The notes below the pieces were generated by a model that did not search any database, was not told the DNA's origin, and was given only the letters and a program-made list of their open reading frames with translations. Below, in pieces: positions 9,583-27,221 of a stretch of DNA of 64,000 nt. This DNA is from Arenicella xantha (lineage in GTDB: Bacteria > Pseudomonadota > Gammaproteobacteria > Arenicellales > Arenicellaceae). Numbering within the stretch: the first letter of the stretch is position 1; each line of letters begins with the position of its first letter. The stretch covers positions 750,963 to 814,962 of the forward strand of contig NZ_QNRT01000001.1 of NCBI RefSeq assembly GCF_003315245.1. The letters are read 5' to 3'. The position numbers and the translations under genes were made by a program.

Positions 9583-10758
9583 CTACTTAGCGCGCTCCTC
9601 TAAAATGGCAACAGCGGGCAATACCTTACCTTCTAAGAACTCCAGAAAAGCGCCGCCCCCGGTAGAAATGTAGGATATGCGATCAGCCACGCCGTATTTA
9701 TCAATGGCCGCCACCGTGTCACCACCACCAGCAATCGAAAAAGCTGAGGATTCGGCAATCGCATGCGCCAAGGTTTCCGTACCTTTACCGAATTGATCAA
9801 ATTCAAACACGCCAACTGGACCATTCCAAACGATAGTGCCTGCATTCTTTAAGTACGAGGCAAAACGCTCTGCGGTCTCTGGGCCTATATCAAAAATCAG
9901 GTCAGAATCACTCACATCAGACACCAACTTAGTTTCGGCAATAGCGGAAGCAGAAAACTCTTTGGCACACACCACATCAGTAGGAATTGGAATGTCGCCA
10001 TTTGCAGCCTTAGCATTCTCAACCAACGCCGTTGCCTGATCCAACAAATCAGGCTCATACAACGATTTACCGACTGGATAACCCGCACAAGCAATGAAGG
10101 TATTAGCAATACCACCACCAACAATTAACTGGTCAACCTTATGACTTAGAGAGTCTAATACCGTAAGTTTTGTCGACACTTTAGACCCACCAACAATAGC
10201 AACGATAGGCCGAGCAGGATTATCCAACGCCTTTGACAACGCATCTAACTCTTGACTCAACAACGGCCCAGCGCATGCAGTGGCAGCGTATCTAGCCACA
10301 CCTTCGGTAGACGCTTGAGCGCGGTGTGCTGTGCCAAAGGCATCCATCACAAACACATCACATAACGCGGCCATTTGTTTAGCCAAGCGCTCATCATTGG
10401 ATTTTTCACCGGCATTAAACCGAACGTTTTCACACAACACTAGCTCGCCCGGCGCTACCTCGATGCCGGTCAACCAACCTGACTCTAGCCGGACTGAACA
10501 ACTTAACTTGTCGGCAAGGTAAGTTGCTACTGGCGCAAGCGACAGCTCTGCGTCAAACTCTCCTTCAGTCGGTCGCCCCAAATGAGACATAACCATCACT
10601 GCCGCACCTTTTTCTAAAGCCAGCTTAATGGTCGGTAACGAAGCACGAAGTCGTGCGTCGTTACTGATCTGACCGTCAGCTAAGGGTACATTTAAGTCCT
10701 GCCGAATAAGAACTCGCTTTCCTGAGAGATCGAGGTCTTGCATACGTAAATAGGTCAT
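9583..10758 (-). CDS. pgk: Phosphoglycerate kinase
   Basis: Glycolytic/gluconeogenic enzyme that transfers phosphate between 1,3-bisphosphoglycerate and ADP; cytoplasmic monomer of 391 residues. Visible signatures are [13 protein letters not shown] near the N-terminus, [46 protein letters not shown] (hinge region), [10 protein letters not shown] and the C-terminal [16 protein letters not shown]-type nucleotide loop (here [18 protein letters not shown]). It lies 64 nt after tkt on the same strand, a common pairing, although the gap/epd, pyk and fba genes often found with it are not present in the window. Confidence 0.97.
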   Translation of the reverse strand: MTYLRMQDLDLSGKRVLIRQDLNVPLADGQISNDARLRASLPTIKLALEKGAAVMVMSHLGRPTEGEFDAELSLAPVATYLADKLSCSVRLESGWLTGIEVAPGELVLCENVRFNAGEKSNDERLAKQMAALCDVFVMDAFGTAHRAQASTEGVARYAATACAGPLLSQELDALSKALDNPARPIVAIVGGSKVSTKLTVLDSLSHKVDQLIVGGGIANTFIACAGYPVGKSLYEPDLLDQATALVENAKAANGDIPIPTDVVCAKEFSASAIAETKLVSDVSDSDLIFDIGPETAERFASYLKNAGTIVWNGPVGVFEFDQFGKGTETLAHAIAESSAFSIAGGGDTVAAIDKYGVADRISYISTGGGAFLEFLEGKVLPAVAILEERAK

Positions 10759-10822
10759 CTTGGTTTCCGTTTAACGTTAAGTTAACTTTGCGATTGAGTA
10801 GAGCTCATTAGCCTTGGCCGGT

Positions 10823-12823
10823 TTAAGCTAGTCCTTTGACCGTCGCCACCACATTATCGACGGTAAAACCAAAGTGCTCAAACAACAACTCGGCCGGCGC
10901 TGACTCACCAAAAGAGCGCATACCAACTACCGCACCCTGAATACCGACGTACTTGTACCAGTAGTCTGCGATGCCAGCTTCAATAGCAACGCGTTTAGTA
11001 ACCGAACTCGGCAACACGCTTTCTTTATAAGCCTGATCTTGTGCATCAAAATGGTCAGTCGACGGCATAGAAACCACTCGAACAGCGGTGCCTGACGACT
11101 CTAACTGCTCGGCAGCTTGCATCGCCAGCGCAACTTCAGACCCAGTCGCGATCAAAATCACATCTGGCGTAGCCGCTGAATCCTTCAATATATAGCCACC
11201 TTTTTCAATATTGGCTAACTGCTCAGCAGTTCGTGTTTGGTGTGGTAAGTTTTGGCGAGAAAATACTAAGCTGCTCGGCTGATCTGTGGCTTCAACAGCC
11301 ATTTTCCAAGCCACAAAAGACTCCACCGCATCACACGGGCGCCATAGCGACATGTTAGGTATTAGTCGCAGGCTGGCAACGTGCTCTACCGGCTGATGGG
11401 TCGGGCCGTCCTCACCTAAACCAATGGAATCATGCGTCAAAACATAAATCACCGGCTGCTTCATTAATGCTGACATACGCATACCATTACGCATATAGTC
11501 AGCAAATACTAAAAAGGTTCCAGCGTAGGCTTTAAAACCACCGTGTAGCGCCAAGCCATTACTAATCGCGGACATCGCAAATTCACGCACGCCAAAATAC
11601 AAGTAATTGCCATTAGGAGAAGCCGCACTAATGCCTTTAGAGCCACTCCAAATCGTATAATTTGACCCCGCAAGATCAGCCGAGCCACCAACCAATTCCG
11701 ACAGTAACGGACCCAGTTGATTTAAACTGTTTAGACTAGCTTTGCGCGATGCAATGGTCGCACCAGCCTCGTCAACTTGCTTCAATAACGCATCAGTTGA
11801 TGCTGCCCAGTTAGCTGGAAGTTCTCCACTCATTCGGCGTAGAAACTCGTTTGCCAACTCAGGATTGGCCGACTGGTATGCGTCAAAAATAGATTGCCAC
11901 TGAGCTTCGGCCGCTTTACCTTTCGCCGTACCATCCCAAGACGCTTTGATATCCGCTGGCACTTCAAATGGCTTGGCATCCCAACCTAAACGTTCGCGAA
12001 CTAAGGCGATTTCATCGACGCCTAAAGGTGCACCGTGGCAACCCTCGGTACCTTCCTTGTTGGGAGAGCCTTTACCGATTACGGTTTTACAACAAATCAA
12101 CGTAGGCTTATCGCTAGACTGTGTGGCTTGTTTAATCGCAGCTTGTAGGGCATTCGCATCATGACCGTCTACCGACTCGATAACGTTCCAGTTATAGGCT
12201 CGGAATCTTGCCGGTGTGTCATCAGTAAACCAGCCCTCGACTTCGCCGTCGATCGAGATACCATTATCATCCCAAAATGCGACCAGTTTACCCAGCCCCA
12301 ACGTACCGGCAAGTGACGCCGCCTCGTGTGAGACGCCTTCCATCATGCAGCCGTCGCCCATAAACACATAGGTATTGTGGTCTACGATAGTATGTTCTTC
12401 AGTATTAAACTCCGCCGCTAACGTACGCTCAGCGATAGCCATACCTACCGCATTTGCGATGCCTTGACCGAGCGGCCCTGTAGTTGTTTCAACACCAGGG
12501 GTATAGCCGTATTCAGGATGACCCGGTGTTTTGGAGTGAAGCTGTCGGAAATTGCGCAAATCGTCAGCGGAAACGTCGTAACCTGATAGGTGTAACAACG
12601 AATAAATCAACATCGAACCATGCCCGTTAGACAAAACAAAGCGGTCACGATTTACCCAACCGGGGTTTGATGGATTATGACTTAGAAAATCGTTCCACAG
12701 AACTTCAGCGATATCCGCCATTCCCATCGGCGCGCCTGGATGACCAGAGTTAGCTTGTTGAACAGCGTCGGCGCTGAGTACGCGGATTGCATTGGCGAGT
12801 TGTTGACGATTCGTCGAAGACAT
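10823..12823 (-). CDS. tkt: Transketolase
   Basis: Thiamine-diphosphate enzyme of the pentose phosphate pathway (and Calvin cycle where present) that moves two-carbon ketol units; 666 residues, normal length. Motifs are [13 protein letters not shown] at the N-terminus, the ThDP/Mg site [15 protein letters not shown] with [29 protein letters not shown], and in the pyrimidine domain [19 protein letters not shown]. The ATG at 12823 ([14 protein letters not shown]) follows a GGGAGTCC stretch. It leads the tkt-pgk-glycosylase-ycgN gene run. Confidence 0.97.
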   Translation of the reverse strand: MSSTNRQQLANAIRVLSADAVQQANSGHPGAPMGMADIAEVLWNDFLSHNPSNPGWVNRDRFVLSNGHGSMLIYSLLHLSGYDVSADDLRNFRQLHSKTPGHPEYGYTPGVETTTGPLGQGIANAVGMAIAERTLAAEFNTEEHTIVDHNTYVFMGDGCMMEGVSHEAASLAGTLGLGKLVAFWDDNGISIDGEVEGWFTDDTPARFRAYNWNVIESVDGHDANALQAAIKQATQSSDKPTLICCKTVIGKGSPNKEGTEGCHGAPLGVDEIALVRERLGWDAKPFEVPADIKASWDGTAKGKAAEAQWQSIFDAYQSANPELANEFLRRMSGELPANWAASTDALLKQVDEAGATIASRKASLNSLNQLGPLLSELVGGSADLAGSNYTIWSGSKGISAASPNGNYLYFGVREFAMSAISNGLALHGGFKAYAGTFLVFADYMRNGMRMSALMKQPVIYVLTHDSIGLGEDGPTHQPVEHVASLRLIPNMSLWRPCDAVESFVAWKMAVEATDQPSSLVFSRQNLPHQTRTAEQLANIEKGGYILKDSAATPDVILIATGSEVALAMQAAEQLESSGTAVRVVSMPSTDHFDAQDQAYKESVLPSSVTKRVAIEAGIADYWYKYVGIQGAVVGMRSFGESAPAELLFEHFGFTVDNVVATVKGLA

Positions 12824-12893
12824 GAGGGAGTCCTATGAAACAGTTAAAACAGTTAACGACAACCTGGTTAATTAACTATCACTCGCTACTAGG

Positions 12894-12921
12894 ATATTAA
12901 ACTAGATAGCCGAGCCTACAA
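12894..12921 (-). promoter_or_regulatory. Candidate sigma-70 promoter of tkt-pgk
   Basis: Reading the minus strand there is a -35-like TTGTAG (12921-12916), a 16-nt spacer and a -10-like TAATAT (12899-12894), about 70 nt before the tkt ATG. It is supported only by consensus matching and position. Confidence 0.35.
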
Positions 12922-13012
12922 TCAACATGGTCGCGTCATTTGAGGCCGTAATATAGCAAATTTGAATTTACTTGCCTCACGCAGAGAGCCAAATATAAGC
13001 TCTTTTTTTAGC

Positions 13013-13030
13013 ACTTTATCGAAATAAAGT
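13013..13030 (-). terminator. Hairpin with UUCG loop after the pil-chp operon (possible terminator)
   Basis: A perfect 7-bp stem (ACTTTAT / ATAAAGT) closes a TTCG loop on the minus strand, about 45 nt after the chpC stop. The stem is AU-rich and is followed by GCTAAAAAAAG rather than a T run, so it is not a canonical intrinsic terminator; it may only stabilise the mRNA end. Confidence 0.35.
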
Positions 13031-13072
13031 CATTTTAACTATAAGTATCAAGATGGATTCGACACAATCTGT

Positions 13073-13528
13073 CTAAAAATAGGAAAAAGCCACGCCCAGC
13101 GCCGTCAACTTGGGTACCAAAAACTCCTTTTCTCCAAGCTTGATTACCGCTTCTATATAGCGACGATCACCACCAGACGGAGCATCACCGAACTCTAAAT
13201 TAGGCTCAACACTCACCCGTTTGACGTCGCCAAAGCACAACAAGGCGGAATACGCTTTTCTCGCCGCTCCAGGAATCGGATTCAGCACCACTAAATGCGG
13301 CTTTTCTTGACTTGCATCATTAGCTTTAGCACCTACCAGACCACTAAATTCCATGACCGGAAGGCGTTGATTCTGCCAATTCACGTGACCCTGCATCCAG
13401 CTCGCTGGCGCTTTAGCCAATTTCACGATCACAGGCTCAGCCACAATCTCAGCGATACACTCAACCGGCAGCAGTAACGGCTTAGGTGTCGAAGGGAGAA
13501 TATAACAGTCGATAGTTTGCTCGCTCAT
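13073..13528 (-). CDS. chpC: CheW-like protein of the Pil-Chp system (ChpC type)
   Basis: Small CheW-domain adaptor (151 residues) expected to link chemoreceptor and ChpA kinase in the type IV pilus chemosensory array. The sequence has the CheW-type pattern: LLLPVECIAEIV, the ASWMQGHVNWQNQRLPVMEFSG segment and the C-terminal LTALGVAFSYF. Its place as the last gene of the operon, downstream of chpA, is where chpC lies in Pseudomonas; the symbol rests on that position as well as the domain. The gap to chpA is 101 nt. chpB (methylesterase) is not present between them. Confidence 0.8.
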   Translation of the reverse strand: MSEQTIDCYILPSTPKPLLLPVECIAEIVAEPVIVKLAKAPASWMQGHVNWQNQRLPVMEFSGLVGAKANDASQEKPHLVVLNPIPGAARKAYSALLCFGDVKRVSVEPNLEFGDAPSGGDRRYIEAVIKLGEKEFLVPKLTALGVAFSYF

Positions 13529-13629
13529 GGGCGTCTTTTATAAGTTATTGGTTCACGTTGCATTTGATATTTAGCATGCCAAGCTGATTCAATCTAATTA
13601 CTAAACTGAATCAGCTGCACAGCAAAGAC

Positions 13630-21204
<7,575 letters not shown>

Positions 21205-21259
21205 ATCAGGTCTCAGTGTTCGTTCATTTTCTGAATCTGATTAACTGAACGGCCTTCAA

Positions 21260-23419
21260 TTAATTTGCTGGCAGTTTGAATCGTGATACGGATGTTTCTA
21301 GGTCTTTCGCTAGTTCCAACAATTTCGCAATCGAGTTAGCTGATTCTTGTGCTTTGCGGGACGTCTCAGTAGAGGAGTCACTTACCTGTGTCACTTGTTC
21401 CGACACTCGGGTAACCGTTTCCGCCTGCTGGTTTGAACCCGCCGAAATACCCTGCACTAGGGCTGACAAAGTTTGCGACACTCGCTCAATTTCTGCCAGT
21501 GCATTACCGGCCGAGTCAGCAACTTTGGTACCACTGACCACTTGTTGCGTCGCTTTTTCCATTGAAAGAACCGCGTCATTAGTATCGTTCTGAATGGTGG
21601 TTACCAGTTCAGCAATTTTCTTTGTTGCCTCAGTAGACCGTTCCGCCAGACTTTGTACCTCATCCGATACAACCGCGAAACCGCGACCAGCCTCACCGGC
21701 CATCGATGCCTGAATCGCCGCGTTCAGTGACAAGATATTTGTTTGTTCAGCAATATCATCAATCAGCGCCACAATGTCTCCAATGCGTTGCGAACTTTCA
21801 CCAAGTCGCTTGATACGCTTAGATGTATCTTGGATCTGCTCACGCATGTCTTCCATGCCCGAGATAGTGTCACGCACCGCCTGCGCTCCCTGCTCCGCAG
21901 CCTTCAATGATTCCGATGCCATGTCTGACGAGCTATTCGCTTGCTCTGACATTTGACGCATACCAGCCGTCACTTCTTGCATCAATGCCGCCGCCGCGGA
22001 TATTTGCTCAGCCTGAGTCATATTCGATTGCGAAACTGATTGCGCGTTACTTACCGCCAATTCTGATTCGTTCGCCACCTGAATCGAGGCGCGGTTAATT
22101 TGAGATACCAGTTCACGCATCTCGATTACCGCAAAGTTAACGGAGTCAGCAATCGCACCAGTAATCTGGTCGGTTACCTCGGCCTCTACCGTTAGATCTC
22201 CATCCGCAAGCGCGCTCATTTCGTCAAGCAACTTCAAAATAGATTCTTGTTGGTCAGCCAGCGTTTCTTCTAAGCCCGCGTCATGCGCAACCAATTCACT
22301 GGTTTGAGCCTGACTGTAACGCCATAAAGAGAACACACCAAATAGCGCCAGCAACAGTGGTAACAAGATAGCAAGCTGATTTAACCGACCGGTCAAGCCT
22401 TGATTACTGGCAGCCTGAACTGATTGCGCTAGAGTTGCCCCTTGATCACGAACCGATTGCAACGAGGCTCTCGATTCGGTTAGTGCCGCAGCTCTGTCGC
22501 CGATTTCCAAAACACGTGTTTCGAGGTCAGCGTACTGAGCCCGTAGTGGCTCGGCTGCAGTGGCAACTACTGTAGATGAGTTACTTACGATTCGATTAAG
22601 CGTTTCCTGTAATCGCACCATCAAGCCATTCTGCGCATCAGCCAACTGAGGCAAATTTGATTCAGGTAAGAAGTAACCTCGCAAAGTAGTCGACAACCGC
22701 CCCAAAATACCGTTCAGGTTTGATGCTTCAGAAGTCAAAAATAAATATTTGTCTTTCGATGCACCGGTATCTTTATTGCGACCCTCTCGCGCTACCGCCT
22801 CAACAAAGCCCACCGAGTCACCAACCACTTTGGTCAATCGCCCAGTTAGAGCCTGCAACCGCTGCTTAACCTCTTGAACATCACCTTCGTTAGCTAAGAA
22901 CTGTTGTGTTGCCGCCTTATAGGCTGACCACTGTTCAGTCACCGCACTGTTTGCTTCACCATTGCCAAACAATGCGCCAGCAATCTTCTCGGACATGCCA
23001 TCTGGAGTCACTAAGCGATTGATTGCATCTTCGGTTCCAGCAATATTTTCTTTTAGGGGCTCGTAACGACCGCCTACTTCGGTAAGTGCTTGCGCTGCAG
23101 AAGTCGTAGTGAGGTTGATCTTATTCACCACCTCGGAAACCTGATCCACTCGCTGTTTCTGCGACGAAACCGCTGGCGATAACAACAACGTAGACAATAA
23201 CGCGAGGCCAAATGCCAACAACGTTAAAATCATCCACAGTCGCTCGCTAGAGGAACTCTCTTTAGAAACGGCAATGACTTCTTCAGACTCTAGATCTTCC
23301 AACCCATCAAGATCAGCTAACTCTGCATCATCATAAAGACTCTGCAAATCATCGTCATCACTTACAATATCGTCGAGGTCGAGAATATCATTGTCAATAT
23401 TGCTTTTCGGATCACTCAT
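21260..23419 (-). CDS. pilJ: Type IV pilus methyl-accepting chemoreceptor PilJ
   Basis: Membrane chemoreceptor of the Pil-Chp system, 719 residues. It has an acidic cytoplasmic N-terminal extension (~1-58, rich in Asp/Glu), a first membrane helix (~62-83), a periplasmic PilJ-type sensing region, a second helix (~345-365), a HAMP-like linker and a cytoplasmic signalling coiled coil. The signalling tip reads EQTNILSLNAAIQASMAGEA, followed by GRGFAVVSDEVQSLAERS. In this family signals from retracting pili are thought to pass through PilJ to ChpA. It lies between pilI and chpA. No pilK (methyltransferase) follows it, unlike Pseudomonas. The acidic extension is unusual; the ATG at 23419 is clear and no better start lies nearer the first helix. 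Confidence 0.92.
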   Translation of the reverse strand: MSDPKSNIDNDILDLDDIVSDDDDLQSLYDDAELADLDGLEDLESEEVIAVSKESSSSERLWMILTLLAFGLALLSTLLLSPAVSSQKQRVDQVSEVVNKINLTTTSAAQALTEVGGRYEPLKENIAGTEDAINRLVTPDGMSEKIAGALFGNGEANSAVTEQWSAYKAATQQFLANEGDVQEVKQRLQALTGRLTKVVGDSVGFVEAVAREGRNKDTGASKDKYLFLTSEASNLNGILGRLSTTLRGYFLPESNLPQLADAQNGLMVRLQETLNRIVSNSSTVVATAAEPLRAQYADLETRVLEIGDRAAALTESRASLQSVRDQGATLAQSVQAASNQGLTGRLNQLAILLPLLLALFGVFSLWRYSQAQTSELVAHDAGLEETLADQQESILKLLDEMSALADGDLTVEAEVTDQITGAIADSVNFAVIEMRELVSQINRASIQVANESELAVSNAQSVSQSNMTQAEQISAAAALMQEVTAGMRQMSEQANSSSDMASESLKAAEQGAQAVRDTISGMEDMREQIQDTSKRIKRLGESSQRIGDIVALIDDIAEQTNILSLNAAIQASMAGEAGRGFAVVSDEVQSLAERSTEATKKIAELVTTIQNDTNDAVLSMEKATQQVVSGTKVADSAGNALAEIERVSQTLSALVQGISAGSNQQAETVTRVSEQVTQVSDSSTETSRKAQESANSIAKLLELAKDLETSVSRFKLPAN

Positions 23420-23511
23420 TTTTCCACCTATTACCTTGCGCCACTCTTTTTAGTCGGCGGCCTGTTCATGTATCGCTATCTACTTACCCAAAAAAGATAA
23501 GGTTCAGTGCC

Positions 23512-24054
23512 TTACTGAACCTCTCGAAACTGCTCTGATGCTAACAATTTACTCACATTCAAACGGTACCAGTCTTGCCCATCGGCCCGGTACCCTTTAT
23601 CAACAAACGCACTCAAACCATCAAGCGCTTCTTGTTTATCATCAAGGCTAGACATTTCGTCAGACTCATTGAAATATCGAAACCCAATTACCCGGTTTAC
23701 CAAGATAGAGCTTTGCACCGCCTCTTCCGCCAACAGCAACAAATGCCCTTTTTTAGCCTGAATTGCTCGGCCATAACCGGCAAACAAAGACAAATCGGTA
23801 ACCGAATACAAAACCCCTTTAGAATTAACCAAGCCGCGCATCCACGCCTTAGTCTGCGGAACAATCATTAAGTTCTCACATACCGACACTTCTTTAACAT
23901 CGGTTGCTTCGCAATAAAAATTCACACCATTAACCACGTAAGCAATGTTTTTGGTGCCCGCTGATTGAGTCGAATAAGTTAGACCCTGCGCCGCTAACGC
24001 AATCGCTTCGGAACGAAGTTGACTGAGTAGCTCGAATGGTGCGTTTTGTTGCAT
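23512..24054 (-). CDS. pilI: CheW-like adaptor PilI
   Basis: CheW-domain protein (180 residues) that couples PilJ to ChpA. Visible features are NIAYVVNGVNFYCEATDVKEV, then MIVPQTKAWMRGLVNSKGVLYSVTDLSLFAG, which matches the CheW receptor- and kinase-binding core, and VNRVIGFRYF. A C-terminal stretch (WYRLNVSKLLASEQFREV) is typical of PilI. It is 23 nt downstream of pilH and 92 nt upstream of pilJ, in the standard order. Confidence 0.9.
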   Translation of the reverse strand: MQQNAPFELLSQLRSEAIALAAQGLTYSTQSAGTKNIAYVVNGVNFYCEATDVKEVSVCENLMIVPQTKAWMRGLVNSKGVLYSVTDLSLFAGYGRAIQAKKGHLLLLAEEAVQSSILVNRVIGFRYFNESDEMSSLDDKQEALDGLSAFVDKGYRADGQDWYRLNVSKLLASEQFREVQ

Positions 24055-24077
24055 ATTGGAATAAACCTATGATTAAT

Positions 24078-24446
24078 CTAGGCCAGCAGCGACTTAAGCT
24101 TGCTGAGTAAAAGCTTAGGATTAGCTGGCTTCACCAAATAATCCGTTGCACCTTGTCGCTCGGCCCACACTTTGTCAGTTTGCTGTGATTTCGAGCTAAG
24201 CATCAAAATCGGAATTTCAGCAGTTTCAAGCTGCCTCGAAATAGCGCGCGTCGCTTGGAAGCCGTTCATCTCAGGCATAACCACATCCATCAAGATGCAG
24301 TCAGGTTTAATATCTTTTGCCATCTCAATTCCATCTTGACCTGAAGGGGCATAAGCCACCTTGTAGCCACCGTGATCCAGAATATTTTTCACGTAAAGAA
24401 AGTCAGTTTTAGAATCATCAACAACGAGAATAGTTTTAGTAGACAT
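24078..24446 (-). CDS. pilH: Response regulator PilH
   Basis: Single-domain CheY-like receiver, 122 residues. The acidic pocket (VVDDSK), phospho-acceptor Asp in CILMDVVMPEMNGFQ, Thr/Ser in LMLSSKSQQTD and conserved Lys in DYLVKPANP are all present. In Pseudomonas PilH opposes PilG in control of pilus retraction/extension and cAMP; the same role is inferred here from operon position (second gene, before pilI). Confidence 0.92.
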   Translation of the reverse strand: MSTKTILVVDDSKTDFLYVKNILDHGGYKVAYAPSGQDGIEMAKDIKPDCILMDVVMPEMNGFQATRAISRQLETAEIPILMLSSKSQQTDKVWAERQGATDYLVKPANPKLLLSKLKSLLA

Positions 24447-24516
24447 AGCTTTTTATTTGGTAGTGTTTTATCGAACAGAGCATTTCGCGATTTTTTGACG
24501 CATTGAAACCCTATCT

Positions 24517-24906
24517 TTAAACATAGCGATTAATCGCTTCTAATAATTCACTCTTGGTGAATGGTTTATTAATATGTTGCTCAGATCCAGCTACTCGGCC
24601 GCGCGCTCGATCAAACAAACTATCTTTACTCGACAGCATTATCACGGGCGTATTGCGGAAGTAGCTATTGTTTTTGATCAACTTACAAGTCTGATACCCG
24701 TCCAGCCTAGGCATCATAATATCAACAAATATGATATCTGGTCGCGTATCGGTAATCACCGACATCGCCTCAAACCCATTTGTTGCTGTAAAGACCTCGT
24801 AACCCTCTTTCTTTAATATTGTTTCAGCCGTCATACGGATCGTATTACTGTCGTCGATAACCATTACGCGACGTTGAGCTGGGGTTTTACTAGAGCTTTC
24901 TGACAT
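24517..24906 (-). CDS. pilG: Response regulator PilG
   Basis: Single-domain CheY-like receiver and first gene of the Pil-Chp operon; 129 residues from the ATG at 24906 (MSESSSKTPAQRR). An in-frame TTG at 24924 would add six residues; I prefer the ATG, though its ribosome site is weak. Receiver residues are VMVIDDSNTIR, FVDIMMPRLDGYQ (phospho-acceptor), VIMLSSKD and INKPFTKSE. The segment GYQTCKLIKNN is PilG-like. In known systems PilG promotes pilus extension through PilB. Confidence 0.92.
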   Translation of the reverse strand: MSESSSKTPAQRRVMVIDDSNTIRMTAETILKKEGYEVFTATNGFEAMSVITDTRPDIIFVDIMMPRLDGYQTCKLIKNNSYFRNTPVIMLSSKDSLFDRARGRVAGSEQHINKPFTKSELLEAINRYV

Positions 24907-24924
24907 ACATGTACTCTGATCCAA

Positions 24925-25377
24925 AAATGAGTTATTAAACCTTGTAGGGAAGGTCTAAGGCAAGCCCGTAGAATGCAGACCGCTGTCAAGTAATTAGCAG
25001 GACATTGGAGCTGCGATAGGTGAACTTTTACGATCGCCCCTATTCTACAAAAGCCAATCTAAGCGAGTTTCACAACTTACGGGCTTAAATTATTGTTATT
25101 AATATCGTTTACACTCTATAACATACATCATTGAACTTTTTTTGTTAATCAAAAAGTGACATTTAATGAGCATCTTATGAATTTTGCTTTTTTTTCGTGT
25201 AGTCCAGACTTTTGCTTATAATGGCGATCAACACAAGCACTTGTTGCAAATACAGAAGCAGTTTGACTCATTTTGCACTAATTTAATCGTCCAATACGGC
25301 CTTCACCACATGCTAGCAACCCGTTGTTTAAACCAATCTCTATGCCACACAGTTGACAAGCAACTTGGCGCGACCTC
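24925..25377. other. Divergent intergenic region between pilG and the GIY-YIG gene
   Basis: AT-rich, gene-free stretch of ~450 bp that must hold the pil-chp promoter (minus) and the promoter for the GIY-YIG/rsgA pair (plus). Apart from the -10-like box listed separately I see no convincing operator, hairpin terminator or small gene. A frame open from 25184 to 25381 begins with TTG upstream of that -10 box and has no recognisable product. Confidence 0.6.
25193..25222 (+). promoter_or_regulatory. Candidate sigma-70 promoter for the GIY-YIG/rsgA pair
   Basis: A perfect -10 box TATAAT at 25217-25222 is preceded, 18 nt upstream, by a weak -35-like TTTCGT (25193-25198). It would leave a ~150-nt leader before the GIY-YIG start codon. 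Confidence 0.4.
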
Positions 25378-25629
25378 ATGAATTGGGTAGTGTACGTGCT
25401 ACGCTGCGCCGACGACTCTTTGTACACTGGCATCACCAAGGATATTGAACGACGCATCTATGAACACAATGAGTGTGACCAAAAAGGAGCAAAATACACG
25501 CGCGCGCGCCGCCCCGTCAAGCTGGTATACCAAGAACCTCACGAAGATCGCGCCTCAGCCAGCCAACGTGAGCACGCCATTAAGCAACTATCACGATCAC
25601 AGAAGTTAGGCTTGGTAAACGCCTCATGA
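25378..25629 (+). CDS. GIY-YIG nuclease-domain protein (YhbQ-like)
   Basis: Small single-domain GIY-YIG superfamily protein (83 residues), similar to E. coli YhbQ. Motifs are WVVYVLRCADDSLYTGIT (the Y...YTG pair replaces GIY-YIG), the catalytic Arg in DIERRIYEHN, and Glu in SQREHAIKQLSR. Members of this family may be DNA-structure-specific nucleases, but the cellular role is not settled. Its stop overlaps the rsgA start (ATGA at 25626-25629), so the two are translationally coupled. Confidence 0.88.
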   Translation: MNWVVYVLRCADDSLYTGITKDIERRIYEHNECDQKGAKYTRARRPVKLVYQEPHEDRASASQREHAIKQLSRSQKLGLVNAS

Positions 25630-26687
25630 GCCAACGCAAACTAAATCGCCGACAAGCATGGCGAGCCGAAAAGATCCAGGCCGAACGTAGCGCTCGCTCT
25701 CAGAAAGAAGAACGAAACCTGTCTCGCCAAGTTCAGTCAGGCTTACTAAGCAGCGAACAAACCGGATTAGTGATATGCCGGTATAGCAAACATTTTGAAA
25801 TCGAAGCCATGGAAGGACAAGACCAAGGCGAAATACATAAATGCACAGCACGCACCAATCTCGGCTCGATTGTCGCTGGCGACCAAGTCACTTGGCGGGC
25901 AGGCAGTGATGGCACCGGTGTCATCGAAGCGCGTTTAGAGCGACGTAGCATTCTTGAACGACCGGATAATTTCGGAAAGTTAAAGCCTGTTGCCGCCAAC
26001 ATTGACCAGATGCTGATTGTGATCGCCTGCGAACCGACTCCACAAATCAACCTGATTGACCGTTATTTAGTCGCCGCCGAGCTAATGCACGTTCGACCGA
26101 TCATCGTACTCAATAAAGCCGATTTACTGAACGATCAAAACTCTAGCGAACTCAATGCCCTGCTGGAAATTTATCAATCATTAGGCTATCACGTCGAAAA
26201 AATTATCAGCTCACGACACCAACCAGCTGAGCTAGCGGATTTACCAAGCTTGATTGATCAGCGCACCAGCATTGTCGTCGGCCAATCGGGAGTCGGCAAG
26301 TCGTCGTTTATCAACACACTATTACCGGAAGCCAATTTAGCCGTAGGTGACTTATCAACTAGCACCAGAGAAGGCACACACACTACCACTCAGGCCAAGC
26401 TATTCCACCTGCCGTGCGGTGGACAACTGATTGACTCGCCCGGCATTAGAGACTTCAGTCTATGGCACATTGACCCACCACAACTGCAACAAGGATTTAT
26501 TGAGATTGCCGCGCTGCTTGGCCAATGCCGCTTCCGCGACTGTAAACACGAACACGAACCTGGCTGCGCCATCTTACTAGCCGCCGAGCAAGAAACAATC
26601 CATCCATTACGCTTCGAAAGTTATGAACGCATCAAAGCAGCAATCCTCGACCAACAGTCCCGAGGGCTCAATCTGGATAGCTACTAG
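25626..26687 (+). CDS. rsgA: Ribosome small subunit biogenesis GTPase RsgA
   Basis: Circularly permuted GTPase that checks late maturation of the 30S subunit; 353 residues. The order of GTPase motifs is permuted as expected: G4 NKAD (VLNKADLL), then G1 GQSGVGKSS and G3 DSPGIRDF. An N-terminal OB-fold (residues ~45-115) precedes the GTPase, and a C-terminal zinc site is visible in CRFRDCKHEHEPGCA. The basic, glutamine-rich N-terminus (MSQRKLNRRQAWRAEKIQ) is typical of gammaproteobacterial RsgA. Confidence 0.95.
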   Translation: MSQRKLNRRQAWRAEKIQAERSARSQKEERNLSRQVQSGLLSSEQTGLVICRYSKHFEIEAMEGQDQGEIHKCTARTNLGSIVAGDQVTWRAGSDGTGVIEARLERRSILERPDNFGKLKPVAANIDQMLIVIACEPTPQINLIDRYLVAAELMHVRPIIVLNKADLLNDQNSSELNALLEIYQSLGYHVEKIISSRHQPAELADLPSLIDQRTSIVVGQSGVGKSSFINTLLPEANLAVGDLSTSTREGTHTTTQAKLFHLPCGGQLIDSPGIRDFSLWHIDPPQLQQGFIEIAALLGQCRFRDCKHEHEPGCAILLAAEQETIHPLRFESYERIKAAILDQQSRGLNLDSY

Positions 26688-26693
26688 TCGACA

Positions 26694-27221
26694 TTAACCA
26701 GCCACGTCAAAGCGATAAGTGCCACTGCAGAGTTGAGGCAAGACCTCCACCTCAGCGTCAGATTCCGCCATAGCCGCTTCGATCCAAGTGAGATAACAAG
26801 CTCGATTTAATCGCGCCCATAGGTCATACCTAACATGCAGATATGGTACCAGCTGCCCTCGGTAGTTACGCAACTGCACTGGATGCGCGGCACTCACAAT
26901 AACTTGCTCTTGAGTATTGGTTGTGGCAACCCAGTTACCATCAACTCGCTCGACCTGCTGCACAACATATGGAACATCAGCAACCTTGATGCGTAGCTTC
27001 TCTGCCGGCGTCACCAAAAAATATTGATCATTTTCAAACCACAGAATGCTTGCAAAAAGACGAACCAACGACAGTCGCTTAAAGGGCGCACCTTCATGTT
27101 GCCAAATGCCATCACTATCAATAGTGATATCAATTTCGCCAAGTTGCTTAGGCTTCCACGTATCGACAGGCGGTTGTGAGCGTGCGTCAATTTGCTGACT
27201 GATTTTTTCTAGCTGATTCAT
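26694..27221 (-). CDS. DUF1285-family conserved protein
   Basis: Cytoplasmic protein of the DUF1285 family (175 residues from the ATG at 27221); function unknown. The family pattern is visible: ISQQIDARSQPPVDTWKP at the start, DGIWQHEGAPFKRLSLVRLF, YFLVTPAEKLRI and the central VDGNWVATTN. The frame stays open upstream to 27314, but that extension (Cys/Trp-rich) does not look like family sequence. The gene is convergent with rsgA (7-nt gap between stops) and divergent from the HIT gene. Confidence 0.8.
   Translation of the reverse strand: MNQLEKISQQIDARSQPPVDTWKPKQLGEIDITIDSDGIWQHEGAPFKRLSLVRLFASILWFENDQYFLVTPAEKLRIKVADVPYVVQQVERVDGNWVATTNTQEQVIVSAAHPVQLRNYRGQLVPYLHVRYDLWARLNRACYLTWIEAAMAESDAEVEVLPQLCSGTYRFDVAG

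Noticed and set aside
12981-13009. Plus-strand hairpin AGAGC/GCTCT followed by seven Ts
   Set aside because: It looks like an intrinsic terminator, but no plus-strand gene lies upstream and the stem is only 5 bp.
25184-25381. A 65-codon frame upstream of the GIY-YIG gene ending with an ATGA overlap
   Set aside because: It begins with TTG upstream of the likely -10 box, has no ribosome site and no recognised sequence.
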